From the NCBI RefSeq assembly GCF_000365425.1, contig NZ_AQOV01000001.1:1-64000 (forward strand): a stretch of 64,000 bases of DNA, read 5' to 3'. The translations under genes were made by a program, and so were the position numbers. Of this stretch, positions 16,699 to 25,185 are shown piece after piece. Source of the stretch: Methylomonas sp. MK1 (GTDB lineage: Bacteria > Pseudomonadota > Gammaproteobacteria > Methylococcales > Methylomonadaceae). Every line of letters starts with the position of its first letter. Position 1 is the first letter of the stretch. The notes beneath the pieces are model-generated. The model did not search any database, was not told the origin of the DNA, and saw nothing but the letters and a program-made list of their open reading frames with translations.

Positions 16699-19600
16699 TT
16701 GTGTGCCTCGATTGCCGGTTGATGAGTAGTTAAATCGGTGGTTGCGGGTCGCAGGCGCTGGGCGATGGCTTGCACCACCACATAAAACACTGGCGTTAGT
16801 AACAAGCCGAACACGGTGACGCCGATCATGCCGCTGAACACCGCTGTGCCCAGCAAACGCCGGGATTCGGCGCCGGCACCTTGGGCTATTACCAAAGGGA
16901 ACACGCCCATGATGAAAGCAAATGAGGTCATCAGAATCGGCCGTAACCGAATCCGCGAGGCTTCTACGGCTGCCTCAAAGCGATTTAAACCGCTTTCCTG
17001 CCGCTGCTTGGCAAACTCGACAATCAAAATTGCGTTTTTACTGGCTAGTCCCACCAAGACGATAAAGCCGATTTGCGTGAAGATGTTGTTGTCCATATTG
17101 CTCAGCCAAACTCCGGCCATCGACGACAAAATACACATCGGTACGATCAAAATCACCGCAAACGGTAGCGACCAGCTTTCGTATTGCGCGGCCAAGGCCA
17201 GGAACACAAAAATTACGCTAAGCGGAAACACCAGCATGGCCACGTTGCCGGCCAATACTTGTTGCAAACTCAGTTCGGTCCATTCGAAATCAAAGCCCGG
17301 TGGCAATTCGGCGGACAGCAGCTTGCTCATGGTGTCGATGGCCTGGCCGGAACTGATGCCGGGTAGGGTGCCGCCGTTGATTTCCGCGGCCGGGTACATG
17401 TTGTAGCGGGTGATTTTGTCCGGCCCGGCGATTTCTTTCACCTCGCTGACCGCGCCCAAGGGCACCATGCCGCCTTGGCGATTTTTGGTTTTTAACTGGT
17501 CAATATCGCCCGGTAGCATCCTGAATGGCGCATCGGATTGCGCGGTGACTTGGTAAGTGCGGCCGAAGGCATTGAAGTCGTTGACGTATAAGGAGCCCAG
17601 ATAAATTTGCAAGGTGTCGAACACATCTTTCAACGGTACGTCCATCGCCTTGACCCGGGTTCTATCCACATCCACAAACAACTGTGGCACGCCGGATCTA
17701 AACGTGCTGAACAGACCCACCAAGCCGGGCTGTTGATTACCCTTGCCCAGCATTTCATTGGTAACGCGTTGCAATTCGTCCACGCCAGCGTTGTTTCTGT
17801 CTTCAATCTGCAGTTTAAAACCGCCGACCGAACTCATGCCGCGAATCGGCGGTGGAGCGAATACGGCGATGCGGGCGTTGGGGATCACGCTCAGGCGCTG
17901 AGTAAGTGTTTTGACGATCTCGTCGGCGTGCAATTCTGGGTGGCCGGCCCGGTCGGTAAATTCACCTAAGCGCGCGAACATGGTGGCCACATTGGACTGA
18001 TTAGCCCCGCTTAACACCGACCAGCCGGCGTAGGCGTTGACGTGCTGCACGCCTTGGGTATCCAGAATGATCTTGCTGGCTTGCTGTACCACGTCCTGGG
18101 TGCGGGCCAGGGAAGCGGCGTCAGGCAATTGCGCGTACAAAACCAGATAGCCTTGGTCCTGTTGCGGAATAAAACCGGTCGGTACTTTCTCAAATGCCAG
18201 GAAATTCAAGCCGTTCAGGCCGACATACAGCACCAGAACGACAGCGGTGACGCGGATCAAACGGCCGACCAAACGCGAATAGCCCAGGCTGAAACGCTCG
18301 AAAAAACGGTTAAACGCGCCGAAAAACCAACCGAACAGTTTGTCGAATATTTTGGTGAACGCGTCCTTGTTGTCGTGAGCGCGGTCCAGCAGCAAGGCGC
18401 ATAATGCCGGGCTCAGCGTCAAGGAGTTAAACGCCGAAATAACCGTGGACACCGCAATAGTCAAGGCAAACTGTTTATAAAACGCGCCCGATACGCCGGT
18501 GATAAACGCCGTGGGCACGAATACCGCCACCAACACCAATGCCGTGGCGACCACCGGTCCCACCACCTCGGACATGGCCAAGCGTGTGGCTTCACGAGCA
18601 TGCAGGCCTTCGGCGATATGTCGCTCGACGTTTTCCACCACCACGATGGCGTCGTCCACGACGATGCCGATAGCCAGCACCAAGCCGAAAAGCGACAGGG
18701 TGTTTAAGGAAATACCCAAGGCTGACATCACCGCAAAGGTGCCGATCAACGAAACCGGCACCGCCAGCAGCGGGATTACTGCCGCGCGCCAGTTTTGCAG
18801 GAACACGATCACCACCAAGACGACCAGCAGCAAAGCTTCGAATAGGGTCTCGACCACCGCGTCTATCGATTGCTCCACGAAGACCACGGTGTCGTACACC
18901 AGTTTGTAATCCAGGCCTTCCGGGAAACGGGTCTTCAGTTTTTCCATCGCCGCCATCACCGCATTTTTTGTGTCGATGGCATTGGAACCGGGTAGTTGGA
19001 AAATTGCCAGGCCGACAGTTTCGTCGCCGTCCAAATACAAACCGGAATTGTAATCCTTGGCGCCGAGTTCGATGCGCGCCACGTCTCTCAAGCGGGTGAC
19101 TTGGCCGTTTTCGCCTTGCTTGATGACGATCTCGCCAAATTGCTCGGGGGTGCTAAGGCGGCCCAGCGTGCTGACGGTGTATTGGTATTCGGCGCTGTTC
19201 GGCGAGGGTTGCTGACCGACCACGCCGGCCGCCACTTGCACGTTTTGTTCGCGTACCGCATTCACCACTTCGGCGGCGGTCAGGTTGCGGGCAGCGATGG
19301 TTTGCGGGTTCAGCCACAGGCGCATGCTGTAGTCGCGGGCGCCGAATAGCAGAATATCACCCACGCCGGGCAAGCGCGCCAAGGTGTCGCGGATTTGCAG
19401 CAGTGCGTAGTTACTCATGTAAACGCTATCGTAACGTTTGTCCGGCGAAACCAGGTTAACCACCAGACTTAAATCCGGGCTGCGCTTTTTCACGCTCAAA
19501 CCTTGCCGACGCACTTCTTCCGGCAACTTAGGTTCGGCCAGTGCCACCCGGTTTTGCACCAAAACCTGGGCTTTATCCAGATTGGCACCGGGCTTGAAGG

Positions 19601-19886
19601 TGACGGTCAAGGACATCGCGCCGCTATTGGTGGACTGCGACGACATATACAGCATGTCTTCCACACCGTTCACTTCCTGCTCGATCGGCGTTGCTACCGT
19701 TTCCGCGACTACTTTGGCATTGGCGCCGGGATAGTTGGTGCTGACCACGACCGTGGGCGGAGCGATTTCCGGGTATTGGGCAATCGGCAGGCCGATTAAG
19801 GCCAGACCGCCGACCAACACGATCACAATCGACAACACCGCCGCGAAGATCGGCCGGTCGATAAAAAAATGACTGAATTTATCCAT
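16695..19886 (-). CDS. RND multidrug efflux permease, HAE1 (AcrB) family
   Basis: The 1063-residue protein has the complete AcrB layout: 12 membrane segments and two large periplasmic loops. It opens with FFIDRPIFAAVLSIVIVLVGG. The conserved GIVVDDAIVVVENVER of membrane segment 4 is present, with two adjacent aspartates needed for proton coupling. It exports drugs or other amphiphiles using the proton gradient. The length matches the family. It lies three bases after the adaptor gene and overlaps the duct gene by four bases. Confidence 0.96.
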   Translation of the reverse strand: MDKFSHFFIDRPIFAAVLSIVIVLVGGLALIGLPIAQYPEIAPPTVVVSTNYPGANAKVVAETVATPIEQEVNGVEDMLYMSSQSTNSGAMSLTVTFKPGANLDKAQVLVQNRVALAEPKLPEEVRRQGLSVKKRSPDLSLVVNLVSPDKRYDSVYMSNYALLQIRDTLARLPGVGDILLFGARDYSMRLWLNPQTIAARNLTAAEVVNAVREQNVQVAAGVVGQQPSPNSAEYQYTVSTLGRLSTPEQFGEIVIKQGENGQVTRLRDVARIELGAKDYNSGLYLDGDETVGLAIFQLPGSNAIDTKNAVMAAMEKLKTRFPEGLDYKLVYDTVVFVEQSIDAVVETLFEALLLVVLVVIVFLQNWRAAVIPLLAVPVSLIGTFAVMSALGISLNTLSLFGLVLAIGIVVDDAIVVVENVERHIAEGLHAREATRLAMSEVVGPVVATALVLVAVFVPTAFITGVSGAFYKQFALTIAVSTVISAFNSLTLSPALCALLLDRAHDNKDAFTKIFDKLFGWFFGAFNRFFERFSLGYSRLVGRLIRVTAVVLVLYVGLNGLNFLAFEKVPTGFIPQQDQGYLVLYAQLPDAASLARTQDVVQQASKIILDTQGVQHVNAYAGWSVLSGANQSNVATMFARLGEFTDRAGHPELHADEIVKTLTQRLSVIPNARIAVFAPPPIRGMSSVGGFKLQIEDRNNAGVDELQRVTNEMLGKGNQQPGLVGLFSTFRSGVPQLFVDVDRTRVKAMDVPLKDVFDTLQIYLGSLYVNDFNAFGRTYQVTAQSDAPFRMLPGDIDQLKTKNRQGGMVPLGAVSEVKEIAGPDKITRYNMYPAAEINGGTLPGISSGQAIDTMSKLLSAELPPGFDFEWTELSLQQVLAGNVAMLVFPLSVIFVFLALAAQYESWSLPFAVILIVPMCILSSMAGVWLSNMDNNIFTQIGFIVLVGLASKNAILIVEFAKQRQESGLNRFEAAVEASRIRLRPILMTSFAFIMGVFPLVIAQGAGAESRRLLGTAVFSGMIGVTVFGLLLTPVFYVVVQAIAQRLRPATTDLTTHQPAIEAHK

Positions 19887-19889
19887 AGC

Positions 19890-21137
19890 TTATTGCGCTC
19901 CAGGCACGGTCAAAGTGATGCGCTCCGGATTGACTTTGGCGCCGGGTTTGAGTTTTTGCACGCCTTCCACTACCACCCAATCACCGGCTTGCACGCCGCT
20001 GCGGATCACTCGCAACTCGCCGATGCGCGAGCCTGGGGTAACTTGACGGTACTCGGCTTGGTTGTCCTGGTTGATGACCCAGACAAACCGCTGCGCCTGA
20101 TCGGTGCCGACGGCGCGGTCGGGCACTAACAGGGCAGGGTACGATGCCGAGGCTTGCACCCGCAAGCGGGCGAAGAAGCCGGGGCTGAGTAATTCGTCTG
20201 GATTGGCGAATACGCCGCGCAAGCTCAGCGTGCCGGTAGCGGCATCCTCGCGCGGGGCGATGTAGTCCAGTTTGCCTTGATGCGGAAAATCGGTTTCGTC
20301 GGCAACCGCCAGTTGCACCGGCGTACCTTTCAAATCGGCGGCACTTTGGCCTTGTTGCTGAGCATGCCGACGGTAACGCAATACCGATTGTTCGTCGGCA
20401 TCGACGTAAACGTATACCGGATCGATGGAAACAATATTGGTCAGCATGGTGTCGTCGGCTTTTACTAAGTTGCCGGCGGTGATCATCTCGCGGCCGACTC
20501 GTCCGCTGATTGGCGCGCGGATTTCGGTGTATTCCAGATTTAATTTTGCGGTGTAGACGTTGGCTTCCGCAGATTCGACCGCAGCCGCCGCTTCGCGCAA
20601 GCCTTTGGTGCGCATATCGTATTCTTCCGCGGAAATCGCTTTGGCTTTGAACAGGTTTTCGGCGCGGCTCAAATCGTTTTTCGCTAGCTCGCGTTTGGTT
20701 TTGGCGCGCTCCAGTTCGGCTTGCGCGTAATTAAGCTGGGCTTTCAGCGGTTTAGGGTCTATCTGAAACAGCAAGTCGCCTTTCTTGACTTTGGCACCGG
20801 CGGTGAAATTGACGTAGTCTAAATAACCGCCGACGCGGGCGCGAATGTCCACCGAGTTGATCGCTTCGATCCGGCCGGTGTATTCGTCCCATTCGGTGGT
20901 TTCCCGGTTCAGGGGCTGCGCGATTTTCACATTGGGCGGCGGTGGCGCGGCTATTGGGTCGGCAGGGGTTACAGCATCGCCACAGCCAGCCACAGCCAGT
21001 TGCAGGATGACGCCGGCCACGCCGAGCTTTAACCCACGTCGCAACGCTTGGCGATGCATTTGCCCTGGAAAAATAGCCGTAACCGGCGATGAATGGGTCT
21101 GTTTGTCTGCAAGCGTCATGCGCGCGTTTTTTGCCAT
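19890..21137 (-). CDS. RND efflux periplasmic adaptor (AcrA-like lipoprotein)
   Basis: The protein of up to 415 residues has the membrane-fusion architecture: a lipoyl half-motif (VDIRARVGGYLDYVNFTAGAKV), an alpha-helical hairpin (about residues 125-185), and beta-barrel and membrane-proximal domains. A lipobox (LAVAGC) follows a hydrophobic stretch. The frame is open from the ATG at 21137, but the Met at residue 27 (21059) would give a more usual lipoprotein signal, so the start is uncertain. It links the permease with the outer-membrane duct. It is divergent from a TetR regulator with an operator-like palindrome 36 bases upstream. Confidence 0.93.
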   Translation of the reverse strand: MAKNARMTLADKQTHSSPVTAIFPGQMHRQALRRGLKLGVAGVILQLAVAGCGDAVTPADPIAAPPPPNVKIAQPLNRETTEWDEYTGRIEAINSVDIRARVGGYLDYVNFTAGAKVKKGDLLFQIDPKPLKAQLNYAQAELERAKTKRELAKNDLSRAENLFKAKAISAEEYDMRTKGLREAAAAVESAEANVYTAKLNLEYTEIRAPISGRVGREMITAGNLVKADDTMLTNIVSIDPVYVYVDADEQSVLRYRRHAQQQGQSAADLKGTPVQLAVADETDFPHQGKLDYIAPREDAATGTLSLRGVFANPDELLSPGFFARLRVQASASYPALLVPDRAVGTDQAQRFVWVINQDNQAEYRQVTPGSRIGELRVIRSGVQAGDWVVVEGVQKLKPGAKVNPERITLTVPGAQ

Positions 21138-21172
21138 TGCCGTACTGCCTAAATCGTCGGTTAACTGAAAAT

Positions 21173-21188
21173 GGTAATATCTATTACC
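21173..21188. promoter_or_regulatory. TetR operator candidate in the efflux promoter
   Basis: GGTAATA-TC-TATTACC is a perfect 7-bp inverted repeat with a two-base spacer. It is centred between the adaptor gene start (21137, minus) and the regulator start (21245, plus). Its position and form are those of a TetR-family site that would repress both the pump and the regulator. Confidence 0.75.
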
Positions 21189-21244
21189 GTTTAGTCTAGG
21201 TTATCATCTTCACCCAAGTCAATTCATTTCGCGAATCACACAGC

Positions 21245-21862
21245 ATGGTCAAATGTGGGCGTCCCTGTAAGGGCGATGAGCAGCAAAGTCGGGACCGATT
21301 GCTCGATGCGGCGTTGCAGCTTTTCCTGGAAAACGGTTACGGAAACCTGAGTATGGAAACCATCGCCCGCGATGCGCGAGTTTCGCTGCGCACGATCTAT
21401 AGCCAATTCGGTGGCAAGGCCGGTCTGTTCGGCGCTTTGATCAGGCGGTGCAGCGACCAGTTTATCGGTAGTCTGTCCGACGATTGCGAATTGGAAGAGG
21501 CTTTGACGATTTTTGCCCGGCAGTTTTTGTTTCGTATCACCCGTCCGGATGTATTGCGGATGCGGGCGATATTGATCGGCGAATCGCCCCGATTCCCGGA
21601 TCTGGCGACACAGTTTTACGAACAAGGACCGCGCCGGACTCTGGGTTTGTTAGCGCAGTTTTTTATGCGCCATCAACAGGCCAGCCGAATAATCGATATG
21701 GATCCGTATTTCCTTGCCGACCAATTCATCAGCGCGGTGCGTGGCGAACGCTTACAGCGGTTACAGTTGGGTTTGGAGCCGACACCCGACGAAACGGAGA
21801 TAGACGCTTGGGTGCGTCAGTCTGTTGGCTTGTTTTTGCAGGGGTGTCGGTTAGCCCGTTAA
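21245..21862 (+). CDS. TetR/AcrR-family transcriptional repressor of the efflux operon
   Basis: This 205-residue protein has an N-terminal TetR helix-turn-helix (about residues 17-63). Its recognition region is ETIARDARVSLRTIYSQFGGKAGLF. A variable helical ligand-binding domain follows, with a C-terminal region of the AcrR type. It is divergent from the RND operon, and the palindrome at 21173-21188 is its likely site. By family precedent, binding of a pump substrate would release repression. Confidence 0.9.
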   Translation: MVKCGRPCKGDEQQSRDRLLDAALQLFLENGYGNLSMETIARDARVSLRTIYSQFGGKAGLFGALIRRCSDQFIGSLSDDCELEEALTIFARQFLFRITRPDVLRMRAILIGESPRFPDLATQFYEQGPRRTLGLLAQFFMRHQQASRIIDMDPYFLADQFISAVRGERLQRLQLGLEPTPDETEIDAWVRQSVGLFLQGCRLAR

Positions 21863-21967
21863 CGCATTTCATGTGCTAGGCAAGCGGCATCCGTCAGAAC
21901 TCGCCGTCAATCGATTCCGGCAACGGGGTTCCCACTTTCCCTGCGGTGACGCTCATTTAGGCCAGGT

Positions 21968-22400
21968 TGTAGTGGTCTACTTTTTTCGGACACCGCGATA
22001 GGTTGTTGGTCTGCGATGTTCATCTCATAGCCATTCAGCGGCAATTAGCCCGATGACGAATGCAAGAGCCGATTGTTGTAGAAATTAAGGATATAGTCGG
22101 TCACGTCGCGGATGCCATCGGCGTGGTTGGCATATTGGCTACCTCGGTCGGAATGCACAATCACGCCCGGCGGTGGTCTGCGCTGAGCGATGGCAATCCG
22201 GAAGGCCGTGTAAACCGATTCCGCCGGCATGTTGGGCGCCATAGCCGAGCCGACGATTTTGCGCGAATACAAGTCCAACACGACCGCCTGCTTATATCCA
22301 AGGGTATAAGCAGCCAACCACTCACGGTCCGTAGGTAAGTGATGTCCGAGACCCAGGCCCGGTTAGCGTTGGTCTGCTCAAACCGGCGATCCATGACGGG
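21968..22400 (-). mobile_element. Decayed IS3-type insertion sequence
   Basis: A terminal-repeat-like sequence TGTAGTGGTCTAC followed by TTTTTTCGGACA starts at 21968. A minus-strand transposase remnant follows. The other end is not recognisable, and the first open frame (orfA) and the start of orfB are missing. The remnant lies between the TetR gene and the two-partner secretion locus, so it may mark past rearrangement there. Confidence 0.7.
22045..22394 (-). pseudogene. IS3-family transposase OrfB remnant, frameshifted
   Basis: Two overlapping minus-strand frames together give the integrase core of an IS3 OrfB. NRAWVSDITYLRTVSGWL (first catalytic Asp) lies in the frame 22161-22394. AVVLDLYSRKIVGSAM and VIVHSDRGSQYA (second Asp) lie in the frame 22045-22317. 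They are split by a frameshift near 22310, with extra residues between the two parts. The C-terminus ends soon after YNNRLLHSSSG without the usual catalytic Glu region intact. It cannot encode an active enzyme. Confidence 0.85.
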
Positions 22401-22661
22401 CCCGAATTAAAGTTTGAGATTTTTTGCGTTCGACTAATTTTTTTTATCGACTATATTATTTCCATACCGTTTTTGGGGTCTGATCGGATTCGATACTCTC
22501 CGGCCCCTGAGCTAAACGGTTATGACCGAACGGCTATATTGTACGGGCACACCAATCCGCATCGGGTAACCAAAGATAGGCCAGGGCAGTCGTTATTTGC
22601 CTCGCGGCCTAAATAAAGCGGACAGGCGACCATTTCCATTCATGTCAGCAATTGAAATCGT

Positions 22662-24383
22662 ATGCAACCGACCCTAAGAAATCGCAAACTCATCCGGATT
22701 CGGCTCAGTGCCGCTGCCTTAGCTTTCCTAATCAGTTGTCTGGCTGCCGGACAAGCGGCTGAAGTGGTTCCCGAGGCGGGGTCGATTCTACGAAATATCA
22801 AACCCGAACCGATTTTGCCTGGCGACTCGAACGTCCCGTTCGAAATTTCGGAGCAACCGGCGCCTGCCGGTGAAGGCGACATCCGTATCCAAGTCAAGGG
22901 TTGGAAAATCAGCGGCACCGAGTTGATTGGCGAAGCTGAACTCCAGGCATTTCTGAAAGACCATATCGGCAAGGACTTGAGCTTGGCCGAACTGCGCAAA
23001 ATCACTCGCGATATTGCGGAGTATTACCAGCAACGTGGCTTTTTCGCCCGCGCGGTATTGCCCGCTCAGCAAATTCGCGACGGCATCGTCGAAATTCTGA
23101 TCCGCGAAGCCAAATTAGGCAAAGTCGAGGTCGACGACCCGGCCGCCACCTACCGAAACGACATTCCCCGACAAACCATGTTGGCGGCTCAGCCGGCAGG
23201 GGACGCTTTGCGATTGGCCGATATGCAACGCGGCATCCTCCTGCTGAACGATCTGACCGGCGGCACTATTTCTTCCACCTTGAAGGCCGGCGAAAGAGCC
23301 GGCGAATCCGACCTGCTGCTGAAAATCGACCCCAGCAATTTAATCAGCGGCTCTGTAGATTACAGCAATACCGGCGTGCGCTCGGTCGGCATGAACCAAT
23401 TCGGCGGATCGCTAAACCTGAATAATCCCTTGCGCCTCGGCGATCTGGCCTCGTTACGCGTTCAAGGCGGCAGCGGTAACGTTTATGGCCGAGTTGCTTA
23501 TTCGCTGCCGGTAGGCTACTCGGGGTTGCGGATTGGCCTGGCCGCGTCCGCGCTGGACTATACTCTAGGCGAGCCCTTTCAGTCGTTGGACGCCCAAGGC
23601 TCGGCGTGGACCGGCGGCACCTTCGCAACCTATCCGTTGCTTCGCGGTGTGAGCACGAATCTTTACGTTGTCAGCGGTTTCGATGATCGCCACTACTACA
23701 ATACCAGCCTTGGTAGCGTGGTCAGCGACAAGGAAGTGCAAAGCGGTTACATCGGCCTGAGCGGCGATCATCAGGACGACTGGCTAGGCAGCGCGGTAAC
23801 GCTATTTGGCGCAACAATGGTGGCCGGCAACCTGGATTTGTCGGGAAGCCTGGTCGACCAAACTCAAAACCGGGCCACAGCCCGCGCCGGTGGTGCCTAT
23901 CAAAAGTTCTCACTTAACGCCTCCCGCCTACAAAGCCTGACCGACAAATTACGCTTCTATGCCGGCGTCAGCGGACAACTGGCCACTAAAAATCTGGATT
24001 CTTCCGAAAAGTTCAGTCTGGGTGGCCCCTTTGGCATCAGAGCTTATCCAGTCAACGAGGCCCTGGGCGACGAAGGCTATCTGATGAATTTCGAACTACG
24101 GTACGAGGTTTACGAGCATGTTGAGTTGGTCGGCTTCATCGACCATGGCGGTATAACGCTGCACAACGAACTATGGCCGAATGCCACCGAAGGCGGCCCT
24201 AACCATTACACGCTCAGCGGCGGCGGCGTCGGAATCAACTGGGTGGTACCCGGCAATTTCATCATCCGCGGCAGCGTCGCCCAACGCATAGGCGCCAACC
24301 CAGCCCGCTCGGGAGACGGCAACGATTCGGACGGTACTTACAAAGCGCCTCATTTTTGGGTCAGCTTGAGCAAAGCGTTTTAA
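22662..24383 (+). CDS. Two-partner secretion outer-membrane transporter (TpsB, ShlB/FhaC family)
   Basis: The 573-residue protein has a signal peptide (to about residue 34). Two POTRA-like periplasmic domains follow (about 80-230), including GWKISGTELIGEAELQ. A 16-strand type beta-barrel domain ends in an aromatic residue (WVSLSKAF). The conserved barrel motif GGPFGIRAYP lies near residue 455. It exports a TpsA exoprotein across the outer membrane without ATP. The partner is the giant gene at 25186, with one SapC-family gene between them. Confidence 0.93.
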   Translation: MQPTLRNRKLIRIRLSAAALAFLISCLAAGQAAEVVPEAGSILRNIKPEPILPGDSNVPFEISEQPAPAGEGDIRIQVKGWKISGTELIGEAELQAFLKDHIGKDLSLAELRKITRDIAEYYQQRGFFARAVLPAQQIRDGIVEILIREAKLGKVEVDDPAATYRNDIPRQTMLAAQPAGDALRLADMQRGILLLNDLTGGTISSTLKAGERAGESDLLLKIDPSNLISGSVDYSNTGVRSVGMNQFGGSLNLNNPLRLGDLASLRVQGGSGNVYGRVAYSLPVGYSGLRIGLAASALDYTLGEPFQSLDAQGSAWTGGTFATYPLLRGVSTNLYVVSGFDDRHYYNTSLGSVVSDKEVQSGYIGLSGDHQDDWLGSAVTLFGATMVAGNLDLSGSLVDQTQNRATARAGGAYQKFSLNASRLQSLTDKLRFYAGVSGQLATKNLDSSEKFSLGGPFGIRAYPVNEALGDEGYLMNFELRYEVYEHVELVGFIDHGGITLHNELWPNATEGGPNHYTLSGGGVGINWVVPGNFIIRGSVAQRIGANPARSGDGNDSDGTYKAPHFWVSLSKAF

Positions 24384-24430
24384 ACGTCTTCAGTTTCCAT
24401 TTTTCCTCCAACTCAACCGGCGACACCACC

Positions 24431-25168
24431 GTGGATAACCAATTGCTATTTTACAAACGCATCGTCAGCCTGAACCCCGCCGCTCATGGTCGGTTGCATA
24501 TCGCGCCGTCCGAAGACGTCGGTTACGCGCGAGTCAGTAACTCGGTGCCGCTGATTGGTCCGGAATTCAGCGAAGCCGGCAAGGAATATCCGATCGCTTT
24601 CGCCAAAGCCGGCGACGGCCAATTCGTTCCGGTCGCGGTGCTGGGCTTGAACGACGGTGAAAACCTGTTCGTCAACGGCGCCGGTCGCTGGATCGGACAT
24701 TACATACCAGCCTTCGTCCGCCGATACCCGTTCGTACCCGCCGAGCAGGCCGAAGACAAGCAATTGGTCGTCTGTTTTGACGAGACTAGCCCGCGTTTTA
24801 ACGAAACGGCCGGTGAGCCGTTGCTGGTCGACGGCGAACCGTCGGCTTACCTGCAACAAATCATCGGCTTTTTGCGGGAGTTCCACGCCGAATCGCAACG
24901 GACCGCACAATTCGCCGCCACCTTGCACGAATTGGACCTCTTAACCGAACGCCGGGCCGATGCGGTATCGCCGAGCGGCGAGCGCTACTCGTTATCAGGT
25001 CTTTGGGTCGTGGACCAGGCGCGCTTCCAAAAAATCGGTAGCGATGCGTTGGACAGCCTGTTCCAAACCGGCTGGTTGGGATTGATCTATCTGCACTTGG
25101 CGTCGTTGAGCAATTTTGCCCGCCTGTTGGAACGCAAAGCCGCCGCAAGCACCGAAAAACCGCACTGA
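24431..25168 (+). CDS. SapC-family protein
   Basis: The protein matches the SapC family, with LNPAAHGRLHIAP near the start, SVPLIGPEFSEAGKEYPIAF and YIPAFVRRYPF. From the GTG at 24431 it has 245 residues. The frame also extends back to a TTG at 24356 inside the transporter gene, but the GTG gives the usual family start (V/M-DNQLLFYKRIVSLNP). SapC was named for a locus linked to an S-layer protein, and its biochemical role is not settled. It lacks a signal peptide. Its place between tpsB and tpsA, with 17 bases to tpsA, suggests a cytoplasmic role linked to making or exporting the exoprotein. Confidence 0.85.
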   Translation: MDNQLLFYKRIVSLNPAAHGRLHIAPSEDVGYARVSNSVPLIGPEFSEAGKEYPIAFAKAGDGQFVPVAVLGLNDGENLFVNGAGRWIGHYIPAFVRRYPFVPAEQAEDKQLVVCFDETSPRFNETAGEPLLVDGEPSAYLQQIIGFLREFHAESQRTAQFAATLHELDLLTERRADAVSPSGERYSLSGLWVVDQARFQKIGSDALDSLFQTGWLGLIYLHLASLSNFARLLERKAAASTEKPH

Positions 25169-25185
25169 TTCGAGAGGACAGTCTT

